From: Streptomyces pyxinicus
GTDB taxonomy: Bacteria; Actinomycetota; Actinomycetes; Streptomycetales; Streptomycetaceae
DNA length: 64,000 nt
Reading direction: 5' to 3'
Assembly: GCF_024753135.1 (NCBI RefSeq)
Contig: NZ_JANUGP010000010.1
Coordinates: forward strand, 168,017 to 232,016
A program made the translations under genes and the position numbers. Shown piece after piece: positions 28,101-35,912 of the stretch; the first letter of the stretch is position 1; every line of letters begins with the position of its first letter. The notes under the pieces were generated by a model. The model saw only the letters and a program-made list of their open reading frames with translations. It was not told where the DNA came from and did not search any database.

Positions 28101-31100
28101 AACGACACCGCCCGCCCCTACCCGGCCGAGGGCCCCGTCCACCTGCTCTTCGAACGGCAGGCCCGCAGCCGTCCCGACGCGGTGGCGCTGCGCTGGCGCG
28201 AGGGCACCATGACGTACGGCGAACTCAACCGCCGGGCCAACCTGGTCGCGCACCGGCTGCGCCGGGCCAGCGTCGGCGACGGGACCTCCGTCGGCATCTC
28301 CGTGCGGCGCGGCCCGGCGATGGCCGTGTCCGTGTTCGCCGTCCTGAAGGCGGGTGGCGCCTACGTCCCCGTCGACCCCGGGCTGCCCCGCGAGCGCGCC
28401 CACGGCATGCTCCAGGACACCGGCACCCGGCACCTGCTGGTCACGGCCGGCGGCCCCGGCTGGCAGGTCCCGGACGGCGTGGACGTCCTCGACCTGGACG
28501 CGCCCGGGACCACCGGCGCGGGCCTGCCCGACCCGGGGGACCCGGAACCCGTCACCGGCCCGGACTCGGTGGCCTACCGGCTGTTCACCTCCGGCAGCAC
28601 CGGGCGGCCCAAGTGCGTGGTGGTGGCGCACCGTTCGCTGCACAACCTCTTCGACTGGTGCCGCCGTACCTTCGACCTCGGTCCGGGCGACACCGGGCTG
28701 TGCGTCACCTCCCTCGGCTTCGACCTGTCCGTCTTCGACATCCTCGGCCTCCTCGGCCACGGCGGCGGCGTCTACCTCGCCGACGAGGCCGAGCAGCGCG
28801 ACCCCGAGCTGCTCGTCGAGGCCCTGCTGCGGGAGCCGGTCACCTTCTGGAACTCCGCGCCCACCACCCTGGCCCGGCTCGTACCGCTCCTGCGGGAACA
28901 CCGCGGCCATCCCGGTACCGAGGATCTGCGCCTGGTCTTCCTCAGCGGCGACTGGATCCCGCTGTCCCTGCCCGACGACGTGCGGAGTGTGTTCGGCGGG
29001 GCCCGGGTGATCAGTCTCGGCGGCGCCACCGAGGCCACCGTCTGGTCCAACTGGTACCCCGTCGGCACCGTCGACCCCGAGTGGCGCAGCATCCCCTACG
29101 GCACGCCGATCGACAACGCCCGCTACTACGTGCTGGACGAGCGCCTGGAGCCCTGTCCGGCCGGCGAGGAGGGCGACCTCTACATCGCCGGCGACTGCCT
29201 CAGCCTCGGCTACCACGGGCAGCCCGGACTGACCCGGGAGCGGTTCGTCCCCGAGCCCTTCGCGGGCGGCCCGGAGTCCCGCATGTACGCCACCGGGGAC
29301 CGGGCGGCCTTCCGCGACGACGGCGTCCTCGTGTTCCTCGGGCGGCGCGACCACCAGGTGAAGATCCGGGGCTTCCGGGTCGAACTCGGCGAGATCGAGC
29401 ACCGGTTGCGCGCACACCCCGCCGTGCACGACGCGGTGGTGGTGGCCCGGCCGGACGGCAGCGGGGACCGGCGCCTGGTCGCCTACCTGCTCGCCGAACC
29501 GGGCACCGTCCGGCCCGCCGTGTCCGAGCTGCGCGCGCACGCCGCCCGGGCCCTGCCCGACTACATGGTCCCGAATTTCGTGGCGTTCCTGCCGTCCTTC
29601 CCGGCGACCGGCAACGGCAAGCTGGACCGGGACGCCCTGCCGTGGCCGCTGCCCGCGCCCGGCGAGCCGGAGACCCCGGCACCCGTGCGGCCGCCTGCTA
29701 CCGGCTCCGGCTCCGGCACCGGCACCGGCACCGGCACCGGTTCCGATTCCGGCTCCGGCACCGGCTCCGTGTTCCCGCCCGCCGGTGAACTGGCGGCGGA
29801 GATCGGCTCGTTGCTGGCCGGCCTGATCGGTGTGCCCGAACTGGACCCGACGCTCGACCTGTGGGACCAGGGTGCCACCTCCTTCACCCTGGCCCAGCTC
29901 TCCTCGGCGCTGCGGGCCCGCTACGGCCGCCGCATCCCCGTCTCGGCCCTGCTGGCCGAGCCGACCGTCGCCGGAATGGCCCGCCACCTGGCGGGAGACG
30001 GCGACGACGAGGAGCCGGTGGCCGAGAAGGAGCCGGTGGCCGAGAAGGAGCCGGTGCCCGAGGAGAAGCACCAAACGGCACCGGAGGCCGTCGAGTTCTT
30101 CTCCGCCGAGGACCGCGACCGCTTCAAGTCGGGCGCCTGGCACCTGCGGCGGCGCTCCGACGACGAACCCCTCCTCCCGCTCGACGGACCGCTGCCGCCC
30201 GCCGAGCGGTACCAGGAGCGAGCCACCCACCGGGACTTCGCCGCCGGCCCGCTCGCCCACGACGGCTTCCTCCGCTTCCTGGCCGCCCTGCGCGCCCGGC
30301 CGAGCGGCGACGGCCCGCGCCGCCTGTACGCCTCCGCCGGGGACACCTACGCCGTACAGGTCTACCTGCACGTCAAGCCGGGCGCCGTCGAAGGCGTCCC
30401 CGGCGGTCTCTACTACCACCGCCCGGACGACCACGCCCTGCAACGCGTCACCGCCGAGCCCGGCATCGACCGCACCGTCCACTTCGCCTACAACCGCCCC
30501 GTGTTCGACCGCGCGGCCTTCGAGGTGTACCTGGTCTCCGAACCGCGCGGCATCGAGCCGCTGTACGGCGCGGAGTCGGAGCTGTACCTGGCCGTCGAGG
30601 CCGGCTATCTGGGCCAGTTGCTGATGAGCGGGCAGCGGGAGAGCGGCGTCGGCCTGTGCGCCGTCGGAAGCCTCGCCTTCGACCGGGTCCGCGACGCCCT
30701 GCGGCTGCATCCCGGCCAGCGGCTGCTGCACGCCTTCCTCGCCGGCCCGCTGCCCGAGGGGGAGTCCGGGCGGGTCCGGCCGGCCCGGCAGCGGCACGTC
30801 AGCGCAGAGACGCGGCCGGCGCCGGCAGACATGGCCGTCATCGGCGCCGCCGGACGCTATCCCGGCGCGGACGGCCTGGAGGACTTCTGGCAGAACCTGC
30901 GCTCCGGGCGCCGTACGCTCGGCCCGCTGCCCGCCGAGCGGTCGGCCGCCCTCGCCGCCGCCGCGGGCACCGCACCGGACCGGGCGGAGGCCTGGCCGTA
31001 CGGCGGCTATCTGCGCGGCGAGGACGGGTTCGACGGCCGGCTGTTCCGTATCTCGCCCCAGGAGGCCGCAGGTCTGGACCCCCAACTCCGGCTGCTGCTG

Positions 31101-32114
31101 CCCGTGGTGTGGCAGTGCCTGGAGGACGCCGGTCACACGCCCGGCAGCCTCACCCGGGACGGCGAGCGGGTCGGGGTGTTCACGGCGGCCATGTGGCACG
31201 ACCACCGGCAGGCGGGCGAGGCCCGCTGGCGGGCGGGCGGACCGGCCCGCCAGGCCGGGGCGGTCTCGGACCTCCCCGCGCGGATCGCGCACTGCCTCGG
31301 GTTCGAGGGCCCGGCCGTCGCGGTGGACACCGCCTGCTCCTCCTCGCTGACCGCCCTGCACCTGGCCGCGACCAGCCTGCGCCAGGGGAACTGCGACGCG
31401 GCGCTGGTCACGGGCGTCAACGTCGTCGCCCACCCCTACCACCTGGCGCTGCTGCGCGACCTCGGCCTGGCGGCCGAGCGGCCGTCCGCCGGTGCCTTCG
31501 GCGCCGAGGACGGCGGCTGGTCGCCCGGCGAGGGCGCGGGCGCCCTGCTGCTGCGCCCGCTGCGGGACGCCGAGCGGAGCCGGGACGTGCTGCACGCGGT
31601 CGTCGAGGCGACCGGCACCGGGGCGGCCGGGCGGCCGGGCCCCTTCGGGATGCCCGCCGCCGACCCGCTCGCCCGCTCCCTCACCCGCATGCTGCACCGG
31701 CACGGACTCGACGGGTCCGACATCGGGTACGCCGAGTGCGCCGCATCCGGCGCCCTGCTGGCCGACGCCGCCGAACTGGACGCCCTGCTGGCCGCGTTGC
31801 GCCCGCCCGGCACCACCGGGGATCTGCTCGTCGGCACCGTCAAACCGCACATCGGGCACCTGGAGGCGGCCTCCGGGCTGTCCCAGCTCACCAAGGTCCT
31901 CCTGCAACTGCGCGAGCGCACCCTGGCTCCGACCGCCGTGGCACCCCGGCGCACCGAACTGCCCGACTGGACCCGGCTCACGGTCACCGACACCGCCCGG
32001 CCCTGGACGCCCGCCACCCCGGGCGCGCCGCTGCGGGCGCTCGTCAACGCCGTCTCGGCGACCGGCGCGTACGGCCACGCCGTGCTCCGCTCCGCCGACG
32101 GCACCGACCAGTGA
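25188..32114 (+). CDS. Hybrid NRPS-PKS: carrier-Cy-Cy-A(Cys)-PCP-oxidase-KS
   Basis: A 2308-residue assembly-line protein with a TTG start behind GGGGGAG. Domains: carrier (about 15-85, Ser50); heterocyclization Cy1 (about 111-540, DGTVTD at 242-247); Cy2 (about 542-935, DLLVGD at 669-674); adenylation (about 968-1490; FDLSVFD, FWNSAP, FLSGDWIP and EATVWSNW pocket segments match cysteine-activating domains such as EpoP); PCP (Ser1565); flavin oxidase of the SagB/nitroreductase type (about 1635-1860, AERYQERATHRDF); KS (1882-2308). The chain should receive a starter, condense and cyclise Cys to a thiazoline, then oxidise it to a thiazole. The KS has Cys2050 and His2224, but the HGTGT His is Ala2185 (ECAASGA), so it should transfer rather than extend. 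It ends straight after the KS; the flanking region is on the next PKS. Gly/Ser/Thr and EPVAEK repeats form linkers. Confidence 0.9.
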   Translation: MKPAEPVPVSSAEVTAGTTCERLLGILEPLVTQAGPLDPDTDLADAGLSSLAAVRLMLEIETEFGTEVPLSLLLECRTPRDLADRIDGGEGGDGDGATGPVEVVATPELRHAPVPATPMQEAYVVGKYPELDPDAFGCHHYHEFALDALDTDRLARAWQRLVEHFDALRLTGVGRNQHVQESVRVPAPVVHETPDPDALEAEADAVRRRLSHHRYPPGHWPPFQVEICREPAGRAVVHLSLDGTVTDAHGTDLLLHHWWHAYTDDRHPLPEVPFTLRDTLDALARHRDSAAHRAALSRAAERLKGLPGGPPVLLAEPPQPPPGLDGHLRTPRRGRLSPAQWAALRARAADLRVSPTSLVLTAFTETLAPAGSDDPFTLVLTTTDRPRLPAAAEGLVGPYTSGCLLVVDAHTPAPAPDEAARALHQRVWEALSHAHTGSVEVLRELRAHGTRAPALPVVFTSLLDLRFDGAGRGGMTDHERYVVGQTSGIALDHQMRERDDGLDFRWDTADTLFPPGTPDALFGRFCRLLQGLCEPAPDTVLPARELQQAYLVARLDGRTGRGCQYHQSFHVAGLDLGRLRAAWHELVAAHEALRLRTDADGTLGVLPAAPSDAWIPVLDVPEGVDADAVDRAVRADLTHRPFGLGRGAHTDLRVVRAPGRPATVHLAVDLLVGDARSIVLLARDLLRRYADPAGAPPVPTRLPRAPRPVSETARAHWRDRLAGLPAGPPLRDAQDPTRPRRRERLLTDRTALAAWADRHGVSLDATLLAAYCTALGALYDEPFALPVVCFTGADAQRPAEFTELTWARSPAPGTALPDLARAYHRQLTEDLERGGGAGLAEMRSLVVRRRRDADFEHPVVFTTVLDVSAHPLPAGVRPGPAGTATTDVALDCVTVDDGTSLHLAWDALDERFADGALDRAFEEYADLLTALAGETGDTEPQDGPAADGDQDGPATGGTLADAERHRLLYAVNDTARPYPAEGPVHLLFERQARSRPDAVALRWREGTMTYGELNRRANLVAHRLRRASVGDGTSVGISVRRGPAMAVSVFAVLKAGGAYVPVDPGLPRERAHGMLQDTGTRHLLVTAGGPGWQVPDGVDVLDLDAPGTTGAGLPDPGDPEPVTGPDSVAYRLFTSGSTGRPKCVVVAHRSLHNLFDWCRRTFDLGPGDTGLCVTSLGFDLSVFDILGLLGHGGGVYLADEAEQRDPELLVEALLREPVTFWNSAPTTLARLVPLLREHRGHPGTEDLRLVFLSGDWIPLSLPDDVRSVFGGARVISLGGATEATVWSNWYPVGTVDPEWRSIPYGTPIDNARYYVLDERLEPCPAGEEGDLYIAGDCLSLGYHGQPGLTRERFVPEPFAGGPESRMYATGDRAAFRDDGVLVFLGRRDHQVKIRGFRVELGEIEHRLRAHPAVHDAVVVARPDGSGDRRLVAYLLAEPGTVRPAVSELRAHAARALPDYMVPNFVAFLPSFPATGNGKLDRDALPWPLPAPGEPETPAPVRPPATGSGSGTGTGTGTGSDSGSGTGSVFPPAGELAAEIGSLLAGLIGVPELDPTLDLWDQGATSFTLAQLSSALRARYGRRIPVSALLAEPTVAGMARHLAGDGDDEEPVAEKEPVAEKEPVPEEKHQTAPEAVEFFSAEDRDRFKSGAWHLRRRSDDEPLLPLDGPLPPAERYQERATHRDFAAGPLAHDGFLRFLAALRARPSGDGPRRLYASAGDTYAVQVYLHVKPGAVEGVPGGLYYHRPDDHALQRVTAEPGIDRTVHFAYNRPVFDRAAFEVYLVSEPRGIEPLYGAESELYLAVEAGYLGQLLMSGQRESGVGLCAVGSLAFDRVRDALRLHPGQRLLHAFLAGPLPEGESGRVRPARQRHVSAETRPAPADMAVIGAAGRYPGADGLEDFWQNLRSGRRTLGPLPAERSAALAAAAGTAPDRAEAWPYGGYLRGEDGFDGRLFRISPQEAAGLDPQLRLLLPVVWQCLEDAGHTPGSLTRDGERVGVFTAAMWHDHRQAGEARWRAGGPARQAGAVSDLPARIAHCLGFEGPAVAVDTACSSSLTALHLAATSLRQGNCDAALVTGVNVVAHPYHLALLRDLGLAAERPSAGAFGAEDGGWSPGEGAGALLLRPLRDAERSRDVLHAVVEATGTGAAGRPGPFGMPAADPLARSLTRMLHRHGLDGSDIGYAECAASGALLADAAELDALLAALRPPGTTGDLLVGTVKPHIGHLEAASGLSQLTKVLLQLRERTLAPTAVAPRRTELPDWTRLTVTDTARPWTPATPGAPLRALVNAVSATGAYGHAVLRSADGTDQ
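29698..29769 (+). repeat. Low-complexity GGCACC/GGCTCC linker repeat
   Basis: Near-perfect 6-bp repeats (GGCACC, GGCTCC) encode a flexible Gly-Thr/Gly-Ser run (GSGSGTGTGTGTGSDSGSGT) between the A and PCP domains. Copy number is likely to vary between strains. Confidence 0.75.
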
Positions 32115-32157
32115 CCGGGCCCGCCCGCCCCGGACCCGACCGAACGGAAGGACAGCG

Positions 32158-32925
32158 GTGACCGGTACCTGGCTGAAGAGCGGCGACGCCACCACGGACG
32201 CACCCCTGCGGCTGTTCTGCTTCGCCCACGCCGGTGGCGGCGGCGGCTTCTTCCGGCCCTGGCGGGAGCTGCTGCTGCCGGAGATCGAGGTGTGCCCGGT
32301 CATCCTGCCCGGCCGCGAGACCAGGGTCGCCGAGCCCGCCTTCCGAAGCATGGCGGACCTGATCGGTCCGCTCTGCGCGGGCCTCGCCCCTCAACTCGAC
32401 CGGCCCTACGCGCTGTTCGGCCACAGCACCGGCGCGGCCATCGCCTACGAGGTCGCCCGCCGCTTCCAGGACGACCCGGCGCGCGCCCCGCGCCGGCTGC
32501 TGGTCTCGGGGCGGCGCGCCCCGCACCTCGCGGCCCGCCGGCCGCCGTTCGCGGGGCTCGCCGACGACGACTTCCTGCGGGTCGTCGCCGAACTCGGCGG
32601 CACCCCCGAGGAGGTGATGCGCCAGCGCGACCTGATGCGGATGTTCCTGCCCGCGCTGCGCGCCGACTTCCACCTCAACGAGAGCTACCGGCCGCTGCCC
32701 GGCCCCCGGCTGCGCTGCCCGCTGTCCGGGTTCACCGGCGACCACGACCCCGAGGTCACCCCGCTCGAACTGCGGCTGTGGGAGACCACGAGCGACGGCC
32801 CGTTCCGGATGCGGGTGTACGACGGCGACCACTTCTACCTGGCCGGGCTGCCCGAGCCCCTGCGCTCGGACCTGCGGGAGGACCTGCGGGACGACATCAA
32901 GATGCCGCGGCAGACGGTGTCCTGA
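32158..32925 (+). CDS. Type II thioesterase
   Basis: A 255-residue alpha/beta hydrolase of the editing thioesterase family that releases wrong or stalled acyl groups from carrier proteins. FCFAHAGGGGGFFRPW is the classic start, GHSTGA the nucleophile elbow (Ser), GDHDPEV carries the Asp and GDHFYL the His. The GTG follows AAGGA. It lies 43 bp after the NRPS-PKS gene, so it is probably in the same transcript. Confidence 0.93.
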   Translation: MTGTWLKSGDATTDAPLRLFCFAHAGGGGGFFRPWRELLLPEIEVCPVILPGRETRVAEPAFRSMADLIGPLCAGLAPQLDRPYALFGHSTGAAIAYEVARRFQDDPARAPRRLLVSGRRAPHLAARRPPFAGLADDDFLRVVAELGGTPEEVMRQRDLMRMFLPALRADFHLNESYRPLPGPRLRCPLSGFTGDHDPEVTPLELRLWETTSDGPFRMRVYDGDHFYLAGLPEPLRSDLREDLRDDIKMPRQTVS

Positions 32926-32931
32926 CCCGGG

Positions 32932-33672
32932 TCACGGCGGCCCGGAATGCCGGACCACCGTCACGTCCGGCCCGTGGCACCGCCGTACCGCCGCCGCGAG
33001 GAGGTGCCGGCCGCCGTGCGGCCACTGGGCGAACTGCCAGAGCCGGCCGTCGTCGTCGGCCGCCGCCAGCCGGGGCCCACCGGAGGCGTCCGGGGTGACG
33101 GCGTAGGAGTCCGGGGGCAGCAGGAAGCCTAGGCCGCGCGCCTTGCCGTACGCCTCCTTCAGCGTCCAGTGCCGCAGGAACACGGCGCCGCGTTCGGCGG
33201 GCGGAGCCGCGAACACCCGTGCGGCCTCCCGGGGATGGAACATGGCGCGCGCGACGCGTACCGGGTCCACCGAGCGGTCGGTGACCTCCACGTCGACACC
33301 GCAGTCCAGTTCGGGACAGACCAGGCAGACGGCAAGACCCGGGGCGTGGGCCACGCTGAACCGCAGCCGGGGCACGGTGTGCGGCCCGGCGGGCTCGGGA
33401 CGGCCGTGCGGGCCCGTCGTGAACCGCCAGTCGGCGGGCGGGACTTCGGGCACAGAGCGGCTGAGCGCGGTCCGCAGCAGGGTGCGCGCCGCGACGAACA
33501 GGCGCCGGTCCTGGTGCCTGCGGAAGGCCTCGGCTCGGTGCCGTTCCTCCGCCGACAGCAGGGTGGTGTCGCCGTAGGCGTCCGGGGCGGCGGCCCACAC
33601 ATGGGCGAGCGGGGCGCCGGTGACCGCGTGGTGCAGGGCGACGGGGGGCGGCGGCGGTGTCCCCTCGCGCAC
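32932..33672 (-). CDS. Sfp-type phosphopantetheinyl transferase
   Basis: A 246-residue enzyme that converts apo carrier domains to holo form using CoA. The metal-binding motif GVDVEVTD and the WTLKEAYGKARGLGF motif are both present, along with FSVAHAPGLAVC. The GTG start at 33672 follows GGGGAGG; no better start is seen. It is convergent with the thioesterase and divergent from the HMG-CoA synthase-like gene. It presumably serves the many carrier domains of this cluster. Confidence 0.93.
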   Translation of the reverse strand: MREGTPPPPPVALHHAVTGAPLAHVWAAAPDAYGDTTLLSAEERHRAEAFRRHQDRRLFVAARTLLRTALSRSVPEVPPADWRFTTGPHGRPEPAGPHTVPRLRFSVAHAPGLAVCLVCPELDCGVDVEVTDRSVDPVRVARAMFHPREAARVFAAPPAERGAVFLRHWTLKEAYGKARGLGFLLPPDSYAVTPDASGGPRLAAADDDGRLWQFAQWPHGGRHLLAAAVRRCHGPDVTVVRHSGPP

Positions 33673-33756
33673 GGCGGCCTCCCCGCTGTCGGCGCGCGGC
33701 CGCCGGGGATTCGGCGGCGCACGCCGAGCCTGCGGCGCACCCAAACGGCCCCGCCG

Positions 33757-33770
33757 TGCAAAAGTGAGCA
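33757..33770. promoter_or_regulatory. Degenerate cluster palindrome, copy 5
   Basis: TGCAAAAGTGAGCA in the divergent PPTase/HCS region resembles copy 1 (TGCACAAAGTTGAGCA) with one base missing on each side of the centre. It may be a weak or decayed site. Confidence 0.3.
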
Positions 33771-33846
33771 GATCCGCGACGGTCGCGACGGCTACAACCG
33801 GGAGAGCCGGGGCCCGGGTGGCAGGCCCCCGACCGCGGGAGCGACC

Positions 33847-35079
33847 ATGGCCGTCGGCATCGAGGCGATCAACGCCTATGTGGCACGCGCCTGTTTCGAC
33901 GTGGCGGAGCTTTTCCGGGGCCGAGGCCTGGACATGACCCGCTTCGACAACCTCATGATGCGCCAGAAGTCGGTCAACCTGCCCTGCGAGGACGCGGTCA
34001 CCAACGCCGTCAACGCGGCCAAGCCCCTCCTCGACCGGCTCAGCTCCGAGGAACGCGACGCCATCGAACTCCTCGTCGTCGGCACCGAGTCGGGGCTCGA
34101 CCTCGGCAAACCCATCTCCACCTACATCCACCACCACCTCGGCCTCAGCTCCCGCTGCCGCTCCTTCGAGGTCAAACACGCCTGCTACGGCGGTACGGCC
34201 GCCCTCCAGACCGCCGCCGGCATCGTCGCCGCCACCCCCGTCGAGACCGCCAAGGCCCTGGTGATCGCCGCCGACGCACCGAGCGCGGCGGCCCGCGGCA
34301 CCTACTGGGAACCCTCCGAGGGCGCCGGCGCCGTCGCCCTCCTCGTCGGCCGCGCACCGCGTGTCCTGGAACTGGATCCCGGCGCCAGCGGACTGCACAC
34401 CTTCGAGGTGATGGACACCCTGCGGCCCCGCCCCGACCTCGACTACGTCGACTCCGACGTGTCCCTGCTGTCGTACATGACCTGCCTGGAGCGCAGCTTC
34501 GCCGCCTACCGCGAACGGGTGGCCGGCGCCGACGTGGTCGACAGCTTCCAGCACCTCGTGCTGCACACCCCGTTCGCCGGCATGGTCAAGGGCGCGCACC
34601 GCAAACTGCTGCGCAGCCACAAGGGGCTGGGCCCGCGCGAGGCGGCCGAGGACTTCGCGCGCCGGATCGCCCCCACCCTGCACTACGGCTCCCGGGTCGG
34701 GAACCTCTTCTCCGCCTCGCTGTACCTCGCCCTGTGCTCCCTCCTCGACCACGGCGACCCCGAAACCCCGTGCCGCATCGGGCTGTTCTCCTACGGCTCC
34801 GGGTGCGGCTCGGAGTTCTTCAGCGGCGTCCTCGGCGAGGAGGCGGCGGCCACCGCCGGCCGGATGCGGATCGGCGCCGCCCTCGACGCCCGGCGGGCAC
34901 TGACCATGGAGGAGTACGACGCCGTCACCGAACTCGGCGGCGACCGCGCCTTCGGCGTCCGGGACCTGGACGTCGACACCAAGCCCTACGCGGACCTGTA
35001 CGGCGACCTGTTCGACGGAGCCGGGCTGCTGATGCTCGACCGCATCGAGAACTTCCACCGCCTCTACTCCTGGAGCTGA
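33847..35079 (+). CDS. HMG-CoA synthase-like beta-branching enzyme (HCS)
   Basis: A 410-residue HMG-CoA synthase homolog of the polyketide beta-branching group (as PksG, CurD, LnmM). It should condense an ACP-bound acetyl (or similar) carbanion with the beta-keto group of the growing chain. The nucleophile is Cys113 in EVKHACYGGTAAL; Glu81 in GTESGLD and the His in HTPFAGMVKGAHRK complete the active site. GGAG precedes the ATG. It is followed seven bases later by the ECH1-like gene, forming a beta-branch cassette; the partner ECH2 is a domain of the PKS at 57743. Confidence 0.93.
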   Translation: MAVGIEAINAYVARACFDVAELFRGRGLDMTRFDNLMMRQKSVNLPCEDAVTNAVNAAKPLLDRLSSEERDAIELLVVGTESGLDLGKPISTYIHHHLGLSSRCRSFEVKHACYGGTAALQTAAGIVAATPVETAKALVIAADAPSAAARGTYWEPSEGAGAVALLVGRAPRVLELDPGASGLHTFEVMDTLRPRPDLDYVDSDVSLLSYMTCLERSFAAYRERVAGADVVDSFQHLVLHTPFAGMVKGAHRKLLRSHKGLGPREAAEDFARRIAPTLHYGSRVGNLFSASLYLALCSLLDHGDPETPCRIGLFSYGSGCGSEFFSGVLGEEAAATAGRMRIGAALDARRALTMEEYDAVTELGGDRAFGVRDLDVDTKPYADLYGDLFDGAGLLMLDRIENFHRLYSWS

Positions 35080-35086
35080 CCGACCG

Positions 35087-35866
35087 ATGAGCCACGGCAC
35101 CGTCCGCGTCCGGCACCAGGACCCCGCCGTCGTGCGGATCACCCTGAGCCGGCCCGAGCGCGGCAACACCGTCGACTCCGCCCTGATCGCGGACCTGCAC
35201 GAGGCCCTGGACGGCGCCGAGAAGTCCGACACCTGCCGGCTGGTGGTGCTCGACGCGCCGGGTGAGGTGTTCTGCAACGGGATGGACATGGCCGAGGCGG
35301 CGGGAGAGATCCCCGAGCGGGACACGGACCCAGGGTCGTCCCAGGGGTCGGCGTTCTTCGGGCTGTTGCGGCGGCTCACCGAGGTGCCACGGCTCACCCT
35401 CGCCTGCGTGGACGGTCGGGTGGCGGGCGGCGGCGTGGGGCTCGCCGCGGCCTGCGATCTCGTCCACACCACCGAACGCGGCGTGTTCAGCCTCCCCGAG
35501 GCGCTGTGGGGCCTGCTGCCGTGCAGCGTGCTCCCGTTCCTGGCCCGCCGCACCGGCCTGCGCACCGCCGGCACCATGACCCTCACCACGCTGCCGCTCA
35601 CCGCCCAGCAGGCCGTGGACCGCGGACTGGCCGACGAACTCTCGCCGGATCCAGCCCCGTTGACACGCCGGCTGCTGTCCCGGCTGACCAAGGTCGACGC
35701 CCGGATGATCGGGGAGGCCAAGGGGTACCTCTCCGCGCTGCGTCCCGTCACCGCCGAGACCGAGCGGCGCGCGGTCACCGAGTTCGCCCGGCTCGCCGCC
35801 CAGCCCGGCGTCCGCGAGGGCATGGCACGCTTCGCCGCCGAGGGGCGCTTCCCGTGGGAGCGGTGA
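35087..35866 (+). CDS. Crotonase-family dehydratase (ECH1-like)
   Basis: A 259-residue enoyl-CoA hydratase homolog, expected to dehydrate the HCS product during beta-branching. EVFCNGMDMAEAAGEI and GRVAGGGVGLAAACDLVH form the oxyanion-hole segments, and SLPEALWGLLPCSVLPFL is typical of the ECH1 (PksH/CurE/LnmF-like) branch. It begins eight bases after the HCS gene, so they are co-translated. Confidence 0.9.
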   Translation: MSHGTVRVRHQDPAVVRITLSRPERGNTVDSALIADLHEALDGAEKSDTCRLVVLDAPGEVFCNGMDMAEAAGEIPERDTDPGSSQGSAFFGLLRRLTEVPRLTLACVDGRVAGGGVGLAAACDLVHTTERGVFSLPEALWGLLPCSVLPFLARRTGLRTAGTMTLTTLPLTAQQAVDRGLADELSPDPAPLTRRLLSRLTKVDARMIGEAKGYLSALRPVTAETERRAVTEFARLAAQPGVREGMARFAAEGRFPWER

Positions 35867-35912
35867 GCACCGGGCCCGCGCGCCGCCCGGTAGAGCGGCG
35901 GGAAGGCCGCCG

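Noticed and set aside
27612..32351. A 1579-codon minus-strand frame
   Set aside because: Antisense shadow of the NRPS-PKS gene; no recognisable domain.
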